From positions 1 through 18,249 of the forward strand of contig JAJXSZ010000024.1 of NCBI GenBank assembly GCA_021784255.1: 18,249 nucleotides of DNA. The letters run 5' to 3'. The notes beneath the pieces are model-generated. The model saw nothing but the letters and a program-made list of their open reading frames with translations, was not told the DNA's origin and searched no databases. This DNA is from Pseudomonadota bacterium. Lineage in GTDB: Bacteria > Pseudomonadota > Alphaproteobacteria > Acetobacterales > Acetobacteraceae. Shown here piece by piece: positions 1-7,233 of this stretch (position 1 is its first letter; each line of letters opens with the position of its first letter). A program made the position numbers and the translations under genes.

Positions 1-36
1 GGACCGCGCCTTTTCTCCACCGCGCTTTCGGCCCAC

Positions 37-708
37 ATGCACGCCATGCACCGCCGCCAGTTCGTTGCCCTGCCCCTGCGTGTCGCGCCCCTGCTTGTCG
101 CGCCGCTGCTTGCCGCGCCGCTTCTGGCGGCCGCGCCGGCGCCGCCGCTCTCCGCCGCCGACCGGCAGGTCATCGCGCGCGTCGCCGCCTACCTCAATGG
201 CATCCACACGCTGAAGGCGCGCTTCCTGCAGATCGCGCCCAACGGCAACACGGCCAACGGCACCGCCTGGCTGCAGCGCCCGGGCGAGATGCGCTTCCAG
301 TATGACCCGCCGAGCCCGCTGCTGCTGCAGGCGGGGCGGGGCTGGCTGATCTATGTGGACAAATCCCTGCCGCAGACGTCGGCCTTCCGGATTTCCGACA
401 CGCCGCTCGGCATCCTGCTGGCGCCGCGGATCACGCTCTCGGGCGACGTCACGGTGACCAAGGTGCGCCAGCAGCCCGGCGAGATCGATGTCACCCTGGT
501 CCGCACCGCGAACCCGAGCCAGGGTTCGCTCACGCTGATCTTCGCCACCGATCCGTTGACGCTGCGGCAATGGTCGGTGGTGGACCCGCAGGGCAACGAG
601 ACCCGCGTCTCGCTGTTCAATATCGAGATCGGTGGGACGTTCGATCCGGCACTCTTCACCTTCAAGGATCCGCAGATGCAGAAGGCCCTGATCCCCAGCG
701 GCGGCTAG
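37..708 (+). CDS. lolA: LolA, outer-membrane lipoprotein carrier protein
   Basis: LolA is the periplasmic chaperone that takes lipoproteins from the LolCDE transporter to the outer membrane. The 223-residue product starts with a signal peptide: two arginines (residues 6-7), a long hydrophobic Leu/Val/Ala/Pro stretch, and likely cleavage near the Ala-rich segment around residues 30-41. The mature part has the LolA pattern: an N-terminal segment on a polar amphipathic helix (LKARFLQIAPNG), the GTAWLQRPGEMRFQYDPPSP strand region, then a LLQAGRGWLIYVDKSLPQT-type segment and a C-terminal VSLFNIEIGGTFDPALFTF motif. Length fits the family. The start is uncertain: ATG at 37 or ATG at 46, neither with a clear Shine-Dalgarno. 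The TAG stop lies in the terminal CTAG of repeat A. The hydrophobic core of the signal peptide is coded by a 15-bp tandem repeat. Upstream context is cut off by the window. Confidence 0.9.
   Translation: MHAMHRRQFVALPLRVAPLLVAPLLAAPLLAAAPAPPLSAADRQVIARVAAYLNGIHTLKARFLQIAPNGNTANGTAWLQRPGEMRFQYDPPSPLLLQAGRGWLIYVDKSLPQTSAFRISDTPLGILLAPRITLSGDVTVTKVRQQPGEIDVTLVRTANPSQGSLTLIFATDPLTLRQWSVVDPQGNETRVSLFNIEIGGTFDPALFTFKDPQMQKALIPSGG
73..132 (+). repeat. 15-bp tandem repeat in the lolA signal peptide
   Basis: Three consecutive in-frame 15-base units (73-87, 88-102, 103-117) of the form CC(C/G)CTG(C)(G/T)TG(T/C)CGCG code for Pro-Leu-(Arg/Leu)-(Val/Ala)-Ala. They are followed by a diverged fourth unit (118-132). 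The unit is a multiple of three, so gain or loss of copies would lengthen or shorten the hydrophobic core of the LolA signal peptide without shifting the frame. Confidence 0.7.
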
Positions 709-831
709 AGCAACTTCCGAGCTGTCTGAGCCGGTCTGTCTCACGCAGATCGGAGATAGGCTGCTCTGGATTCTAAGTTTCCCGGAGCAAGAAATCCGGC
801 CAGATGATCCTCTCCGGTCGGATGTTGCTCC
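705..831 (+). repeat. Palindromic repeat, copy A (two hairpins)
   Basis: This is the reference copy of the family. The left hairpin runs from CTAGAGCAACTTCCGA (705-720) to TCGGAGATAGGCTGCTCT (750-767). A linker TGGATTCTAAGTTTCCC follows. The right hairpin runs from GGAGCAAGAAATCCG (784-798) to CGGATGTTGCTCC (819-831). It fills nearly all of the gap between converging lolA and dap. The lolA stop codon is the TAG of its first four bases. It has no T-tract, so it is not a textbook intrinsic terminator, although the stems could still act on both converging transcripts. Confidence 0.85.
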
Positions 832-839
832 AGGGCGGC

Positions 840-2411
840 TCAGCGGCGCCGGTAGTCCAGTCCGCGCGCCAGCCAGCAGCCGAGCGTGATCCCGGCCACG
901 CGCCCGCTGGCGTCGCGGCGTACCGCGAGCGTCCAGTCTCCTGGCGGGGAGTGGTCGAGCGCCCGCGGACACGGCATGGCCCAGAGATCCTCGCCGACCG
1001 GCTCCAGCAGCTCCATCCGCCCCTGGCCGAGGCAGCCCGAGAACGCGGCATATGGCACGCCGGCATCGACAATGCTGAGTTCTGCATCCAGCTCCGCGCA
1101 GTGATAGCGGCCGGCAATGCCGGCCTGCGTTCCCGCCGCCACCGGCCGCGCCGGCACCAGCGTCGAGAACAGGTTGTCGGCGGGTCGCTCCAGGCGCAGC
1201 CCCTGCGGCGTCGGTACCAGGCGGCTCGAACGCGAGCCGCCGCCGGCGCTGCCATCCGCGTTGCGGTCGAGCGTCTCCGGCCGCCAGGAGGCGAACCGCA
1301 GCCTGACGCGCCCCGGCTCGCCGGCCTCGACCCGAGCCAGGATGCCCGTTTCCGGCTCGACATAGGCGCCGAGCCAGGCGGGCGCGGGCAGCGATGCATC
1401 GGGCTCGGGCCTGGCTTCGCCCAGCACGGCCGCGAGCACATCGATCGCCGCCGCCCGCGCGTCCGTGATGTGATTGAGCATCACCACCACGCTGATCCGT
1501 TCCCGCGGCAGGTAGAGCCGGTGGCTGCTCCAGCCGCGCAGCCCGCCGCCATGCCCGCTCGCTGGCCGGCCGAGGGCCTCCTCGCGCGCCAGCCCGAACC
1601 CGTATGGCGCCGGCCTGCCATCGGCGAAGGCGACCGGCGCCGCGAGGCGCTGGTAGAGCGAGCGGGCGTCGTCGCGCGTCGCGTCGATATGCTTCTCCCA
1701 GGCGATCATGTCGTCGAGCGAGGCGCCGAGCCCCGCGTCCCCGGTCCAGATCAGCCGGTTCACCGCGACGCGGTGGCCGCCCTGGCCCATCTGCTCATAG
1801 CCCTCGGTGCCGTCCGGCAGCGCCCGCGTGTCCGCTGCGAGGATGGCGCTGGTCATGCCGGCGCGCTCGAAGATGCCGCGAAAATGCTCGGCGAGGCTGC
1901 GGCCGGTGCGCTCGGCCAGCGCGTCGCCGAGCAGGCGGAAATTCTGGTTTACGTAGGAGGAACGGGTTCCGGGCGCGAAATGGAGCGTCTGCGCCCCGGC
2001 GATCACCATCGCCGCCTCGCGATCCCCGAACGGTGCCTCCGCCGGCGAGCCGTGCAGCATCGCCACGGCCCAGTAGTCGCGCAGCCCCGACTGGTTATGC
2101 GCGAGCTGCAGCGCGTCGGGCCTGGGGCCGGCGAGCCGCGGCAGCCGTGCTGCGATCGCCGTGTCGAGCTCGCGCGGATCCGCGAATGCGGCGAGCACCG
2201 AGGCGCAGGTGAACTGCTTGGTGATCGAGCACATGCGAAACAGCGACGCCGGCGTGAACGCCACCCGCCGCTCGGCGTTGGCCCAGCCCCAGGCATGGCG
2301 CGCCAGCACCTCGCCCTCGCGCAGGACGGCGACGGCGCCGCCTGGCCCGCTATAGGTGCGTGGGAGGGCTGCGAGGGCGCGGTCCAGCCGCGCGTCGAGC
2401 GTGTCGGTCAT
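840..2411 (-). CDS. dap: D-stereospecific aminopeptidase (DAP, serine-type, family S12)
   Basis: This is a penicillin-recognising-type serine hydrolase that removes N-terminal D-amino acids (D-Ala, Gly) from small peptides and amides. Starting at the ATG at 2409-2411, the product has 523 residues. Its residue numbers fall exactly on those I recall for Ochrobactrum anthropi DAP: Ser62-Ile-Thr-Lys65 (SxxK), Tyr153-Val-Asn155 (YxN) and His287 in GHGGG. That is strong support both for the identity and for this start rather than the ATG 54 bases upstream. The N-terminal domain is beta-lactamase-like (about 1-330), followed by two C-terminal beta-barrel domains ending in GCWLARGLDYRRR. No signal peptide is visible, so it is probably cytoplasmic. 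It is divergent from the puuD-like gene and converges on lolA through repeat A. A plain class C esterase/beta-lactamase is the less likely alternative. Confidence 0.92.
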   Translation of the reverse strand: MTDTLDARLDRALAALPRTYSGPGGAVAVLREGEVLARHAWGWANAERRVAFTPASLFRMCSITKQFTCASVLAAFADPRELDTAIAARLPRLAGPRPDALQLAHNQSGLRDYWAVAMLHGSPAEAPFGDREAAMVIAGAQTLHFAPGTRSSYVNQNFRLLGDALAERTGRSLAEHFRGIFERAGMTSAILAADTRALPDGTEGYEQMGQGGHRVAVNRLIWTGDAGLGASLDDMIAWEKHIDATRDDARSLYQRLAAPVAFADGRPAPYGFGLAREEALGRPASGHGGGLRGWSSHRLYLPRERISVVVMLNHITDARAAAIDVLAAVLGEARPEPDASLPAPAWLGAYVEPETGILARVEAGEPGRVRLRFASWRPETLDRNADGSAGGGSRSSRLVPTPQGLRLERPADNLFSTLVPARPVAAGTQAGIAGRYHCAELDAELSIVDAGVPYAAFSGCLGQGRMELLEPVGEDLWAMPCPRALDHSPPGDWTLAVRRDASGRVAGITLGCWLARGLDYRRR

Positions 2412-2557
2412 GGCAGCAGTCTTGCCGCCCCGCGAACGGCCCGCAATCGCCCGCCGGCGGGTCATCGGTCATGCGCGCGTCGCATCGCAGCAATCCTCTC
2501 TTCTTTTTGCCGCGGAGGCGGCCGATACTGCGTCAATTGCTTTTCCCCAGGGCCACC
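2412..2557. promoter_or_regulatory. Divergent dap / puuD-like promoter region
   Basis: These 146 bases between the two divergent starts must hold both promoters. They contain a perfect 12-base palindrome, CCCGCCGGCGGG (2450-2461), and an AT-richer patch around 2490-2550. On the minus strand a TTGACG (-35-like) lies near 2531-2536, but no convincing -10 follows at normal spacing. The palindrome could be an operator or a chance product of high GC. Confidence 0.3.
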
Positions 2558-3322
2558 ATGAAGCCGCTGATCGGAATCTCTTGCTGCATCAAGCTGTTCG
2601 GCACCTATGGGATGCCGAATCACGCAGCCTCCGATACGTATGTCCGCGCCACCGACCTGGTGGTCGGCGGCATCCCGGTGCTGATCCCGGCCAATGGCGA
2701 GCGTTCCGACAGCGCCGGCATCGTCGCACGGCTCGACGGGCTGATCCTCACCGGCAGCCGCAGTAACGTGGAGCCCGCGCGCTATGGCGGCAAGCTGCAC
2801 CCGGAAGGCGTGCCGGAGGATCACGAGCGCGACGCCACGACCTTGCCGCTGATCCGCGCGGCTGTCGCCGCCGGCCTGCCGGTCCTCGCCATCTGCCGCG
2901 GCCTGCAGGAGCTCAACGTGGCGCTGGGCGGCTCGCTGCACCAGCGCCTGCAGGACCTGCCGGACCACATGGACCACGCGACGCCGATGGCCGGCAACGG
3001 CCGGCTGCGCACCGGCAAGGCCCATACCGTGAACGTCAGTCCCGGCGGCTGGCTGCACCGGCTGGTGCAGTCGCCGAGCATCCTCGTGAACTCGCTGCAC
3101 AACCAGGGCATCAACCGCCTCGCCGAGGGCCTGGTCGGCGAGGCGACGGCGCCGGACGGCACCATCGAGGCCGTGCGCGGCAATTTCCCCGGCTTCGTCG
3201 TCGGCGTGCAATGGCACCCGGAATATGATTGGGAGCGCGACGAGCTTTCCCGCCACATCTTCGAGTCGTTCGGTGCCGCCGTCGCGGCCCGCGCGCGCAG
3301 CCTCGCCGCCGCCGCCGACTGA
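2558..3322 (+). CDS. puuD: Class I glutamine amidotransferase, gamma-glutamyl-GABA hydrolase type (PuuD-like, C26)
   Basis: The enzyme hydrolyses gamma-glutamyl amides, classically gamma-Glu-GABA to glutamate and GABA in the putrescine route. From the ATG at 2558 the product has 254 residues, the length I recall for E. coli PuuD. The nucleophile is Cys113 in AICRGLQELN, and His220/Glu222 in VGVQWHPEY complete the triad. The family motif LTGSRSNVEPARYGG (about 64-78) is present, as is the NSLHNQGIN loop (178-186). The reading frame stays open upstream to 2360, but the family N-terminus (MKPLIGIS) fixes the start at 2558. No other putrescine-pathway gene (puuABC) is in the window, so the physiological substrate is uncertain. 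It could be another gamma-glutamyl amide. It converges on the PAP2 gene through repeat B. Confidence 0.85.
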   Translation: MKPLIGISCCIKLFGTYGMPNHAASDTYVRATDLVVGGIPVLIPANGERSDSAGIVARLDGLILTGSRSNVEPARYGGKLHPEGVPEDHERDATTLPLIRAAVAAGLPVLAICRGLQELNVALGGSLHQRLQDLPDHMDHATPMAGNGRLRTGKAHTVNVSPGGWLHRLVQSPSILVNSLHNQGINRLAEGLVGEATAPDGTIEAVRGNFPGFVVGVQWHPEYDWERDELSRHIFESFGAAVAARARSLAAAAD

Positions 3323-3334
3323 CCGGCTGGGACA

Positions 3335-3418
3335 CCAGCGGCCGCCCGGGTCAGGGTGGCGCCGCGGGAGGGGCCGGCGGGGCGGCGACCTGCCGCGGCA
3401 GAACGCCCGGGCCGCTGG
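3335..3418 (+). other. Long-loop GC inverted repeat after the puuD-like gene
   Basis: CCAGCGGCCGCCCGGG (3335-3350) can pair with GCCCGGGCCGCTGG (3405-3418), with a small bulge and a loop of about 54 bases. No T-tract follows. It may contribute to termination, or may be a by-product of very high GC. The rest of 3323-3422 shows nothing I can name. Confidence 0.25.
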
Positions 3419-3422
3419 CGCC

Positions 3423-3541
3423 ATATCCGATCTGCCCGAGCCTGTCCGTCGCAGGCGGATCGGAGGAAGCTTGCTCTGGGTTCTACGTCTCCGAGAGCAA
3501 GGAATCCGGCCAGATGATTCTACCTGGTCGGATGTTGCTAG
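3423..3541 (+). repeat. Palindromic repeat, copy B (two hairpins, left end lost)
   Basis: It has the same orientation as copy A and aligns to it nearly throughout. The left-arm core TCCGATCTGCCCGAGCC (3426-3442) faces GGCGGATCGGA (3454-3464), followed by TTGCTCTGGGTTC. The right hairpin runs from GAGAGCAAGGAATCCGGCCAG (3493-3513) to CTGGTCGGATGTTGCTAG (3524-3541). The outer AGAGCAA of the left arm is missing, so this copy is truncated or eroded on the puuD side. The CTA of its right end (3538-3540) is the reverse complement of the TAG stop of the PAP2 gene. Confidence 0.85.
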
Positions 3542-4161
3542 TGTTTCCCGGGGGACGGTGCCGCGCGCGGCAGCACCGAAGGCGGTAGTCCCAGGAGGGT
3601 GAGGCAGCGCTCGTAGATGGCTTCGATGCGTGGCAGCAGTGAGGCTATGGGCCAGCGCATGGCCAGCCGCGCCAGCCCCGCTCCCAGCACCGCAACCCCG
3701 GCGCTGCCCAGCATGTCGAGCGGGAGATGGACGCCGAGGAAGATGCGCGCCCAGGCGACGCCGAGCCCATAGAGCCCCATCGCGATACCCCAGCCGGGCG
3801 CGGCAGCGGTGGCGATCAGCCCTGCCGCCAGCGTCCAGACCAGCGTCGCATGGTCGCTGGGGAAGGAGTTGTCCGGCGCATGCGCGATCAGCGTCCGCCC
3901 CAGCCCGATCATGAACGGGCGCGGCTCGAAATAGAGCGCTCCCAGGATCTGGTTGATCCCGATCCCCAGCAGCGTTGCCGTCGTGCTCGCCAGCAGGCCG
4001 CCGCGCCCCGCGCGGCGCCCCCAGACCCAGAGCGCGACCAGCAGGGCCGGCGCCAGCAGGAGCGGGCTCGACGCGAGCAGCCGCGCCACGTGGATTTCCA
4101 GCGCCGGCGCGCCGGGTGGAGCGTTGATGGCGAGGAAGAGGGCGCGATTCCAGGCCGGCAC
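3538..4161 (-). CDS. PAP2-family phosphatase, BcrC-like undecaprenyl-diphosphatase candidate
   Basis: This is an integral membrane phosphatase of the type-2 phosphatidic acid phosphatase family, 207 residues with about five or six hydrophobic helices. The family motifs are in order: Arg81-Pro82 of motif 1 (FEPRPF), Pro-Ser-Asp-His at 101-104 in NSFPSDHATL (motif 2), and Arg139-x5-His145-x3-Asp149 (motif 3). The NSFPSDHATL context is typical of BcrC-type enzymes that recycle undecaprenyl diphosphate to the monophosphate carrier of cell-wall and O-antigen synthesis. The lysine of the general motif 1 (K-x6-RP) is not at its expected position, where Gly74 stands instead. The start is GTG at 4161, chosen because GAGGAGG lies 4 bases upstream. 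The stop is inside repeat B. Repeat C lies directly upstream of its ribosome binding site. Substrate is inferred. Confidence 0.82.
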   Translation of the reverse strand: MPAWNRALFLAINAPPGAPALEIHVARLLASSPLLLAPALLVALWVWGRRAGRGGLLASTTATLLGIGINQILGALYFEPRPFMIGLGRTLIAHAPDNSFPSDHATLVWTLAAGLIATAAAPGWGIAMGLYGLGVAWARIFLGVHLPLDMLGSAGVAVLGAGLARLAMRWPIASLLPRIEAIYERCLTLLGLPPSVLPRAAPSPGKH

Positions 4162-4165
4162 GAAG

Positions 4166-4172
4166 CCTCCTC
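4166..4172 (-). promoter_or_regulatory. Ribosome binding site of the PAP2 gene
   Basis: On the minus strand GAGGAGG ends 4 bases before a GTG. It is one of the best Shine-Dalgarno matches in the window and decides the GTG start. It lies just outside repeat C. Confidence 0.75.
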
Positions 4173-4181
4173 GGTGTCTGC

Positions 4182-4313
4182 CAGAGCCGTCTTCGATCGG
4201 TCTGCGCCGGTCCGGCCCAGGCAGATCGGAGATGACGTGCTCTGGATTCGATGGCTGCTAGAGCAGGAAATCCGACCAGATCGATGGCTGCATCGGGTCG
4301 GGTCCTGCTCTAG
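4182..4313 (+). repeat. Palindromic repeat, copy C (two hairpins, tandem junction)
   Basis: The left arm is CAGAGCCGTCTTCGATC (4182-4198) with GCAGATCGGA (4221-4230) and GTGCTCTGGATTC (4237-4249). The right hairpin is bounded by CTAG on both sides: CTAGAGCAGGAAATCCGACC (4258-4277) pairs with GGGTCGGGTCCTGCTCTAG (4295-4313). Unlike the other copies it lies between two genes on the same strand (epimerase end, PAP2 start). Transcription from the epimerase side would have to cross it, or PAP2 needs a promoter inside or next to it. Confidence 0.83.
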
Positions 4314-4334
4314 CGCGCTGTCACCGACCTGTCA

Positions 4335-5240
4335 TCATCGCGCGCCGCGCAGCATCGCCAGACCGGCCGCCAGCCCCATCGTTGCCGCGACTCCGAGCGC
4401 CTCGGTGGCGCGGCGCGGATCGCCGCGCGAGTGGCGGATATCGCCGGCCCGCGCCGCCCCATGCGTGATCGGGCCGGCGCCGAGCAGGGTCGCGAGTTGC
4501 AGGATCGACGTCGCCTGGCCGGTGCAGACGTTGAACACGTCGGCGCCCTTCTGTGCCGTGGCGCGCCGCATCGCCGCCAGCAGATGCGCAACCACGTCGG
4601 CGACGAAGACGAAGTCGCGGGTCTGCTCGCCGTCGCCATGGACGGTGATGCCGAGCCCGTCGGCGGCGCGGCGGGCGAAGATGGAAATCACGCCGGAATA
4701 GGGCGAGCCCGGGTCCTGCCGCGGGCCGTAGACGTTGAAGAACCGCAGCCCCACCGACGGCACGCCATGCACAAGCGCGCCGACCGCGCCGTGCAGTTCG
4801 CTGCCGAGCTTGTCGGCGCCATAGGCGGTGCGTGGCGCCGGCCGCAGCCCCTCATGCGCGACCGCCTCGCCGGTATCGCCGTAGATCGCGGCGGAGGAAG
4901 CATAAACCACCGGCAGCCGGCCCTCGGCCCGCGCCGCGTCCAGCACCGCGACCGTCCCGCCCACATTGACGCGATGCGTGCCCGGCCAATCCTCGTTGCC
5001 GCGCGCGACGGAGGCGATGGCCGCGAGGTGGAAGCATCCGTCCATCCCCGCCATCGCCCGGCGCACCAGGGCCGGCTCGGCGACGTCGCCGCGCCGCACG
5101 TCGGTCCCCGCGGGCAGGTTGGCTTCCTTGCCGGTGGAGAAATCGTCGAGCACCAGCACCTCGTGCCCACTGGTCAGCAGGGCATCGACGAGATGCGAAC
5201 CGATGAACCCGGCGCCGCCGGTGACGAGATAGCGTGCCAT
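4335..5240 (-). CDS. NAD-dependent nucleotide-sugar epimerase/dehydratase (extended SDR, GalE-like)
   Basis: The product is a 301-residue extended short-chain dehydrogenase with the Rossmann glycine motif GGAGFIGSHL at residues 8-17, the HLAAIASV strand after the second glycine region (71-78), catalytic Ser in YASSAAIYGD (113-122) and the Tyr140-x3-Lys144 pair in AYGADKLG. The FFNVYGPRQDPGSPYSGVI stretch is characteristic of UDP-glucose/UDP-GlcNAc 4-epimerase relatives. It most likely interconverts UDP-hexoses for surface polysaccharide. The exact substrate cannot be read from the motifs. The ATG at 5238-5240 lies 3 bases after the stop of the secreted-protein gene, so the two form an operon. 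Downstream on the same strand, past repeat C, is the BcrC-like phosphatase. Overall a cell-envelope role is likely. Confidence 0.85.
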   Translation of the reverse strand: MARYLVTGGAGFIGSHLVDALLTSGHEVLVLDDFSTGKEANLPAGTDVRRGDVAEPALVRRAMAGMDGCFHLAAIASVARGNEDWPGTHRVNVGGTVAVLDAARAEGRLPVVYASSAAIYGDTGEAVAHEGLRPAPRTAYGADKLGSELHGAVGALVHGVPSVGLRFFNVYGPRQDPGSPYSGVISIFARRAADGLGITVHGDGEQTRDFVFVADVVAHLLAAMRRATAQKGADVFNVCTGQATSILQLATLLGAGPITHGAARAGDIRHSRGDPRRATEALGVAATMGLAAGLAMLRGAR

Positions 5241-5243
5241 CGT

Positions 5244-5564
5244 TCAGGGGGCACGCAGCTGGGTGACGTGGCAGAGATTGGTGCCGCGGCGCGTGAGCCG
5301 CCGTCCGCCGGCGAAGACCACCTGCAGGTCGTAGATGCAGTTGCCGTCGCGCGGCAGGCGGATCATCCGCCCGGCCCCCGGCGCGATCGGCTGCCCGGCG
5401 AGCCGCGAACGGCCCCAGTTGGCGAAGCCGGCCGGGGTCGCGAACAACGCGACGATCGGCGCCTGGCCATCGTTGCGCAGCTCAAACGAAGCGTCGTTCG
5501 CCCGCTTCTGCGCGAAGGCCGGCAGCGAGACGAGCACCAGGCACAGGGCGAGCAGGGCGCGCAT
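5244..5564 (-). CDS. Small secreted protein of unknown function
   Basis: From the ATG at 5562-5564 the product has 106 residues and begins with a clean signal peptide (MRALLALCLVLVSLPAFAQ, cleavage after Ala18 likely). An alternative start 30 bases upstream would add ten polar residues before the signal and is less plausible. The mature part reads as a beta-rich small domain: FELRNDGQAPI, then a segment with NWG, LAGQPIAPG, and two cysteines in NCIYDLQV and NLCHV that may form a disulfide. I recall similar short exported alphaproteobacterial proteins annotated only as hypothetical or Tat-signal proteins, and I know no function. It is the first gene of a pair with the epimerase (3-base gap). 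A weak GGGAT lies 6 bases before the start. Confidence 0.75.
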   Translation of the reverse strand: MRALLALCLVLVSLPAFAQKRANDASFELRNDGQAPIVALFATPAGFANWGRSRLAGQPIAPGAGRMIRLPRDGNCIYDLQVVFAGGRRLTRRGTNLCHVTQLRAP

Positions 5565-5671
5565 TCGACCATCCCGAGATTCCGGCGCCTGCATCTAAAC
5601 CATGACCAGGCGAGGGGGAACGGCGCGGATTGTCGAGATTCGTCATCCGCCGCGCCGCATTCTCCCGCCTG

Positions 5672-7228
5672 TCAGGCGACGTCGAAGCGGACGCCCTGGG
5701 CGAGCGGCAGGGTGCGGCCATAGTTGATGGTGTTCGTGGCCCGCCGCATGTACGCTTTCCAGGCGTCCGAACCCGCCTCGCGGCCGCCGCCGGTTTCCTT
5801 CTCGCCGCCGAAGGCTCCGCCGATCTCGGCGCCGGACGGGCCGATATTGACGTTGGCGATGCCGCAATCCGAGCCGCTGGCCGACAGGAACGCCTCCGCC
5901 TCGCGCAGATCGTTGGTGAAGACCGAAGACGACAAACCCTGCGCCACGGCGTTGTGCAGCCGCAGCGCCTCGGCGAAATCGCGATAGCGCATGACATAGA
6001 GGATCGGGGCGAAGGTTTCCCGCTCCACCGGTCCCGCCTGGGTCGGCATTTCGACCAGCGCCGGGCGGACGTAATAGGCGTCCGCGCCCAGGCCGGCATC
6101 GACCCGCTCGCCGCCGCAGATCGCTCCGCCCGCCGCCCCGGCGTCGGCCAGCGCGCGCTGCATGGCCTCGAAGGCCAGCCCGTCGATCAGCGGCCCGATC
6201 AGGGTTCCCGCGGCCAGCGGGTCGCCGACGGGGACGGAGCGGTAGGCCCGCTGCAGCCGCGGCACGAAAGCGTCGTAGATGCTGTCATGCACGAACAGGC
6301 GGCGCAGCGTCGTGCAGCGCTGCCCGGCTGTTCCCATCGCGGCGAAGGCGACGGCGCGCAGCGTCAGGTCGAGGTCGGCGGTCGGGGCGACGATGGCGGC
6401 GTTGTTGCCGCCGAGCTCGAGGATCGCGCGGGCGAACCGCGCGGCAAGCCTGGGGCCGACGTTGCGCCCCATCGCCGTCGATCCGGTGGCCGAGACCAGC
6501 GCCACCGCGGGGTGCTCGACCAGCGCCTTGCCGAGCTCGCGCCCGCCGGTCACCACCGCCGACAGGCCCGGCGGGACCTCGACGCCTTGCCCGCGCAGGC
6601 GCCCGGCCGCGCGCTCGAACAGGGCTTGCGTCGCGAGCGCGGTGAGCGGCGCCTTCTCCGATGGCTTCCAGAGGACGGCATTGCCGCAGACCAGCGCCAG
6701 CGCCGCGTTCCACGACCACACCGCAACCGGGAAGTTGAACGCCGTGATGATCCCGACGACCCCGAGCGGATGCCAGGTTTCCATCATCCGGTGCTCGGCG
6801 CGTTCGGTGGCGATCGTCTGGCCGTAGAGCTGGCGCGACAGGCCGACGGCGAAGTCGCAGATGTCGATCATCTCCTGGACCTCGCCCAGGCCCTCGGAAC
6901 GGATCTTGCCGACCTCGATCGAGACCAGGCGGCCGAGATCCTCCTTCGCCGCGCGCAGCTCCTCTCCGAGCAGGCGGATCAGTTCGCCACGCTTTGGCGC
7001 CGGAACCAGGCGCCAGGCGAGGAAAGCCGCATGGGCCCGCGCGATCGCGGCATCGGCGTCGGCGGCGGTGTCGGTCCGGAGCCGCGCGATCACCTCGCCC
7101 GAGAGCGGCGATCGCGCGACGAGCGCGCCGTCGCCGGCGGCGCCCGTGTCCACGCCGAGGCGCCCGAGGATCGCGGCGACGTCATCGGCCAGCGAGGTGG
7201 CGGCGGTCTTCGCGGCAGGGGATGTCAT
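5672..7228 (-). CDS. Aldehyde dehydrogenase, L-aminoadipate-semialdehyde / piperideine-6-carboxylate dehydrogenase type (ALDH7)
   Basis: This NAD(P)-dependent aldehyde dehydrogenase probably oxidises 2-aminoadipate 6-semialdehyde (in equilibrium with piperideine-6-carboxylate) to 2-aminoadipate in lysine breakdown. The 518-residue product has Asn165 in AFNFPVAVW, Lys188 in WKPSEKAP, Glu271 in LELGGNN and the catalytic Cys305 in GQRCTTLRRLF. The motifs and length (about 500-520) resemble antiquitin/ALDH7. The frame stays open far upstream, through the next gene in another frame, but ATG at 7226-7228 preceded by AAGGAG with 5-base spacing is the real start. It lies 41 bases after the lysine-dehydrogenase stop, as the second gene of that operon, and the neighbour makes exactly the substrate proposed here. 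Confidence in ALDH is very high. The substrate is inferred from subfamily resemblance and context. Confidence 0.9.
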   Translation of the reverse strand: MTSPAAKTAATSLADDVAAILGRLGVDTGAAGDGALVARSPLSGEVIARLRTDTAADADAAIARAHAAFLAWRLVPAPKRGELIRLLGEELRAAKEDLGRLVSIEVGKIRSEGLGEVQEMIDICDFAVGLSRQLYGQTIATERAEHRMMETWHPLGVVGIITAFNFPVAVWSWNAALALVCGNAVLWKPSEKAPLTALATQALFERAAGRLRGQGVEVPPGLSAVVTGGRELGKALVEHPAVALVSATGSTAMGRNVGPRLAARFARAILELGGNNAAIVAPTADLDLTLRAVAFAAMGTAGQRCTTLRRLFVHDSIYDAFVPRLQRAYRSVPVGDPLAAGTLIGPLIDGLAFEAMQRALADAGAAGGAICGGERVDAGLGADAYYVRPALVEMPTQAGPVERETFAPILYVMRYRDFAEALRLHNAVAQGLSSSVFTNDLREAEAFLSASGSDCGIANVNIGPSGAEIGGAFGGEKETGGGREAGSDAWKAYMRRATNTINYGRTLPLAQGVRFDVA

Positions 7229-7233
7229 GTCGT

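Noticed and set aside
1..36. Possible end of an upstream gene (ftsK often precedes lolA in alphaproteobacteria)
   Set aside because: Only 36 bases are available and no coding signal can be supported.
705..831. Repeat copies as classical intrinsic terminators
   Set aside because: The hairpins are not followed by T-tracts on either strand, and four copies carry two hairpins with a conserved linker, which simple terminators do not need. Annotated as repeats instead.
2450..2461. Perfect palindrome CCCGCCGGCGGG as a specific operator
   Set aside because: Short G/C-only palindromes are expected by chance in DNA of this composition. It was kept only as a remark in the promoter entry.
804..2561. 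Long plus-strand open frame (585 codons) opposite the dap gene
   Set aside because: Its translation is Arg/Ala/Pro/Gly-rich without any family motif, while the opposite strand matches D-aminopeptidase residue for residue. It is an antisense shadow caused by high GC.
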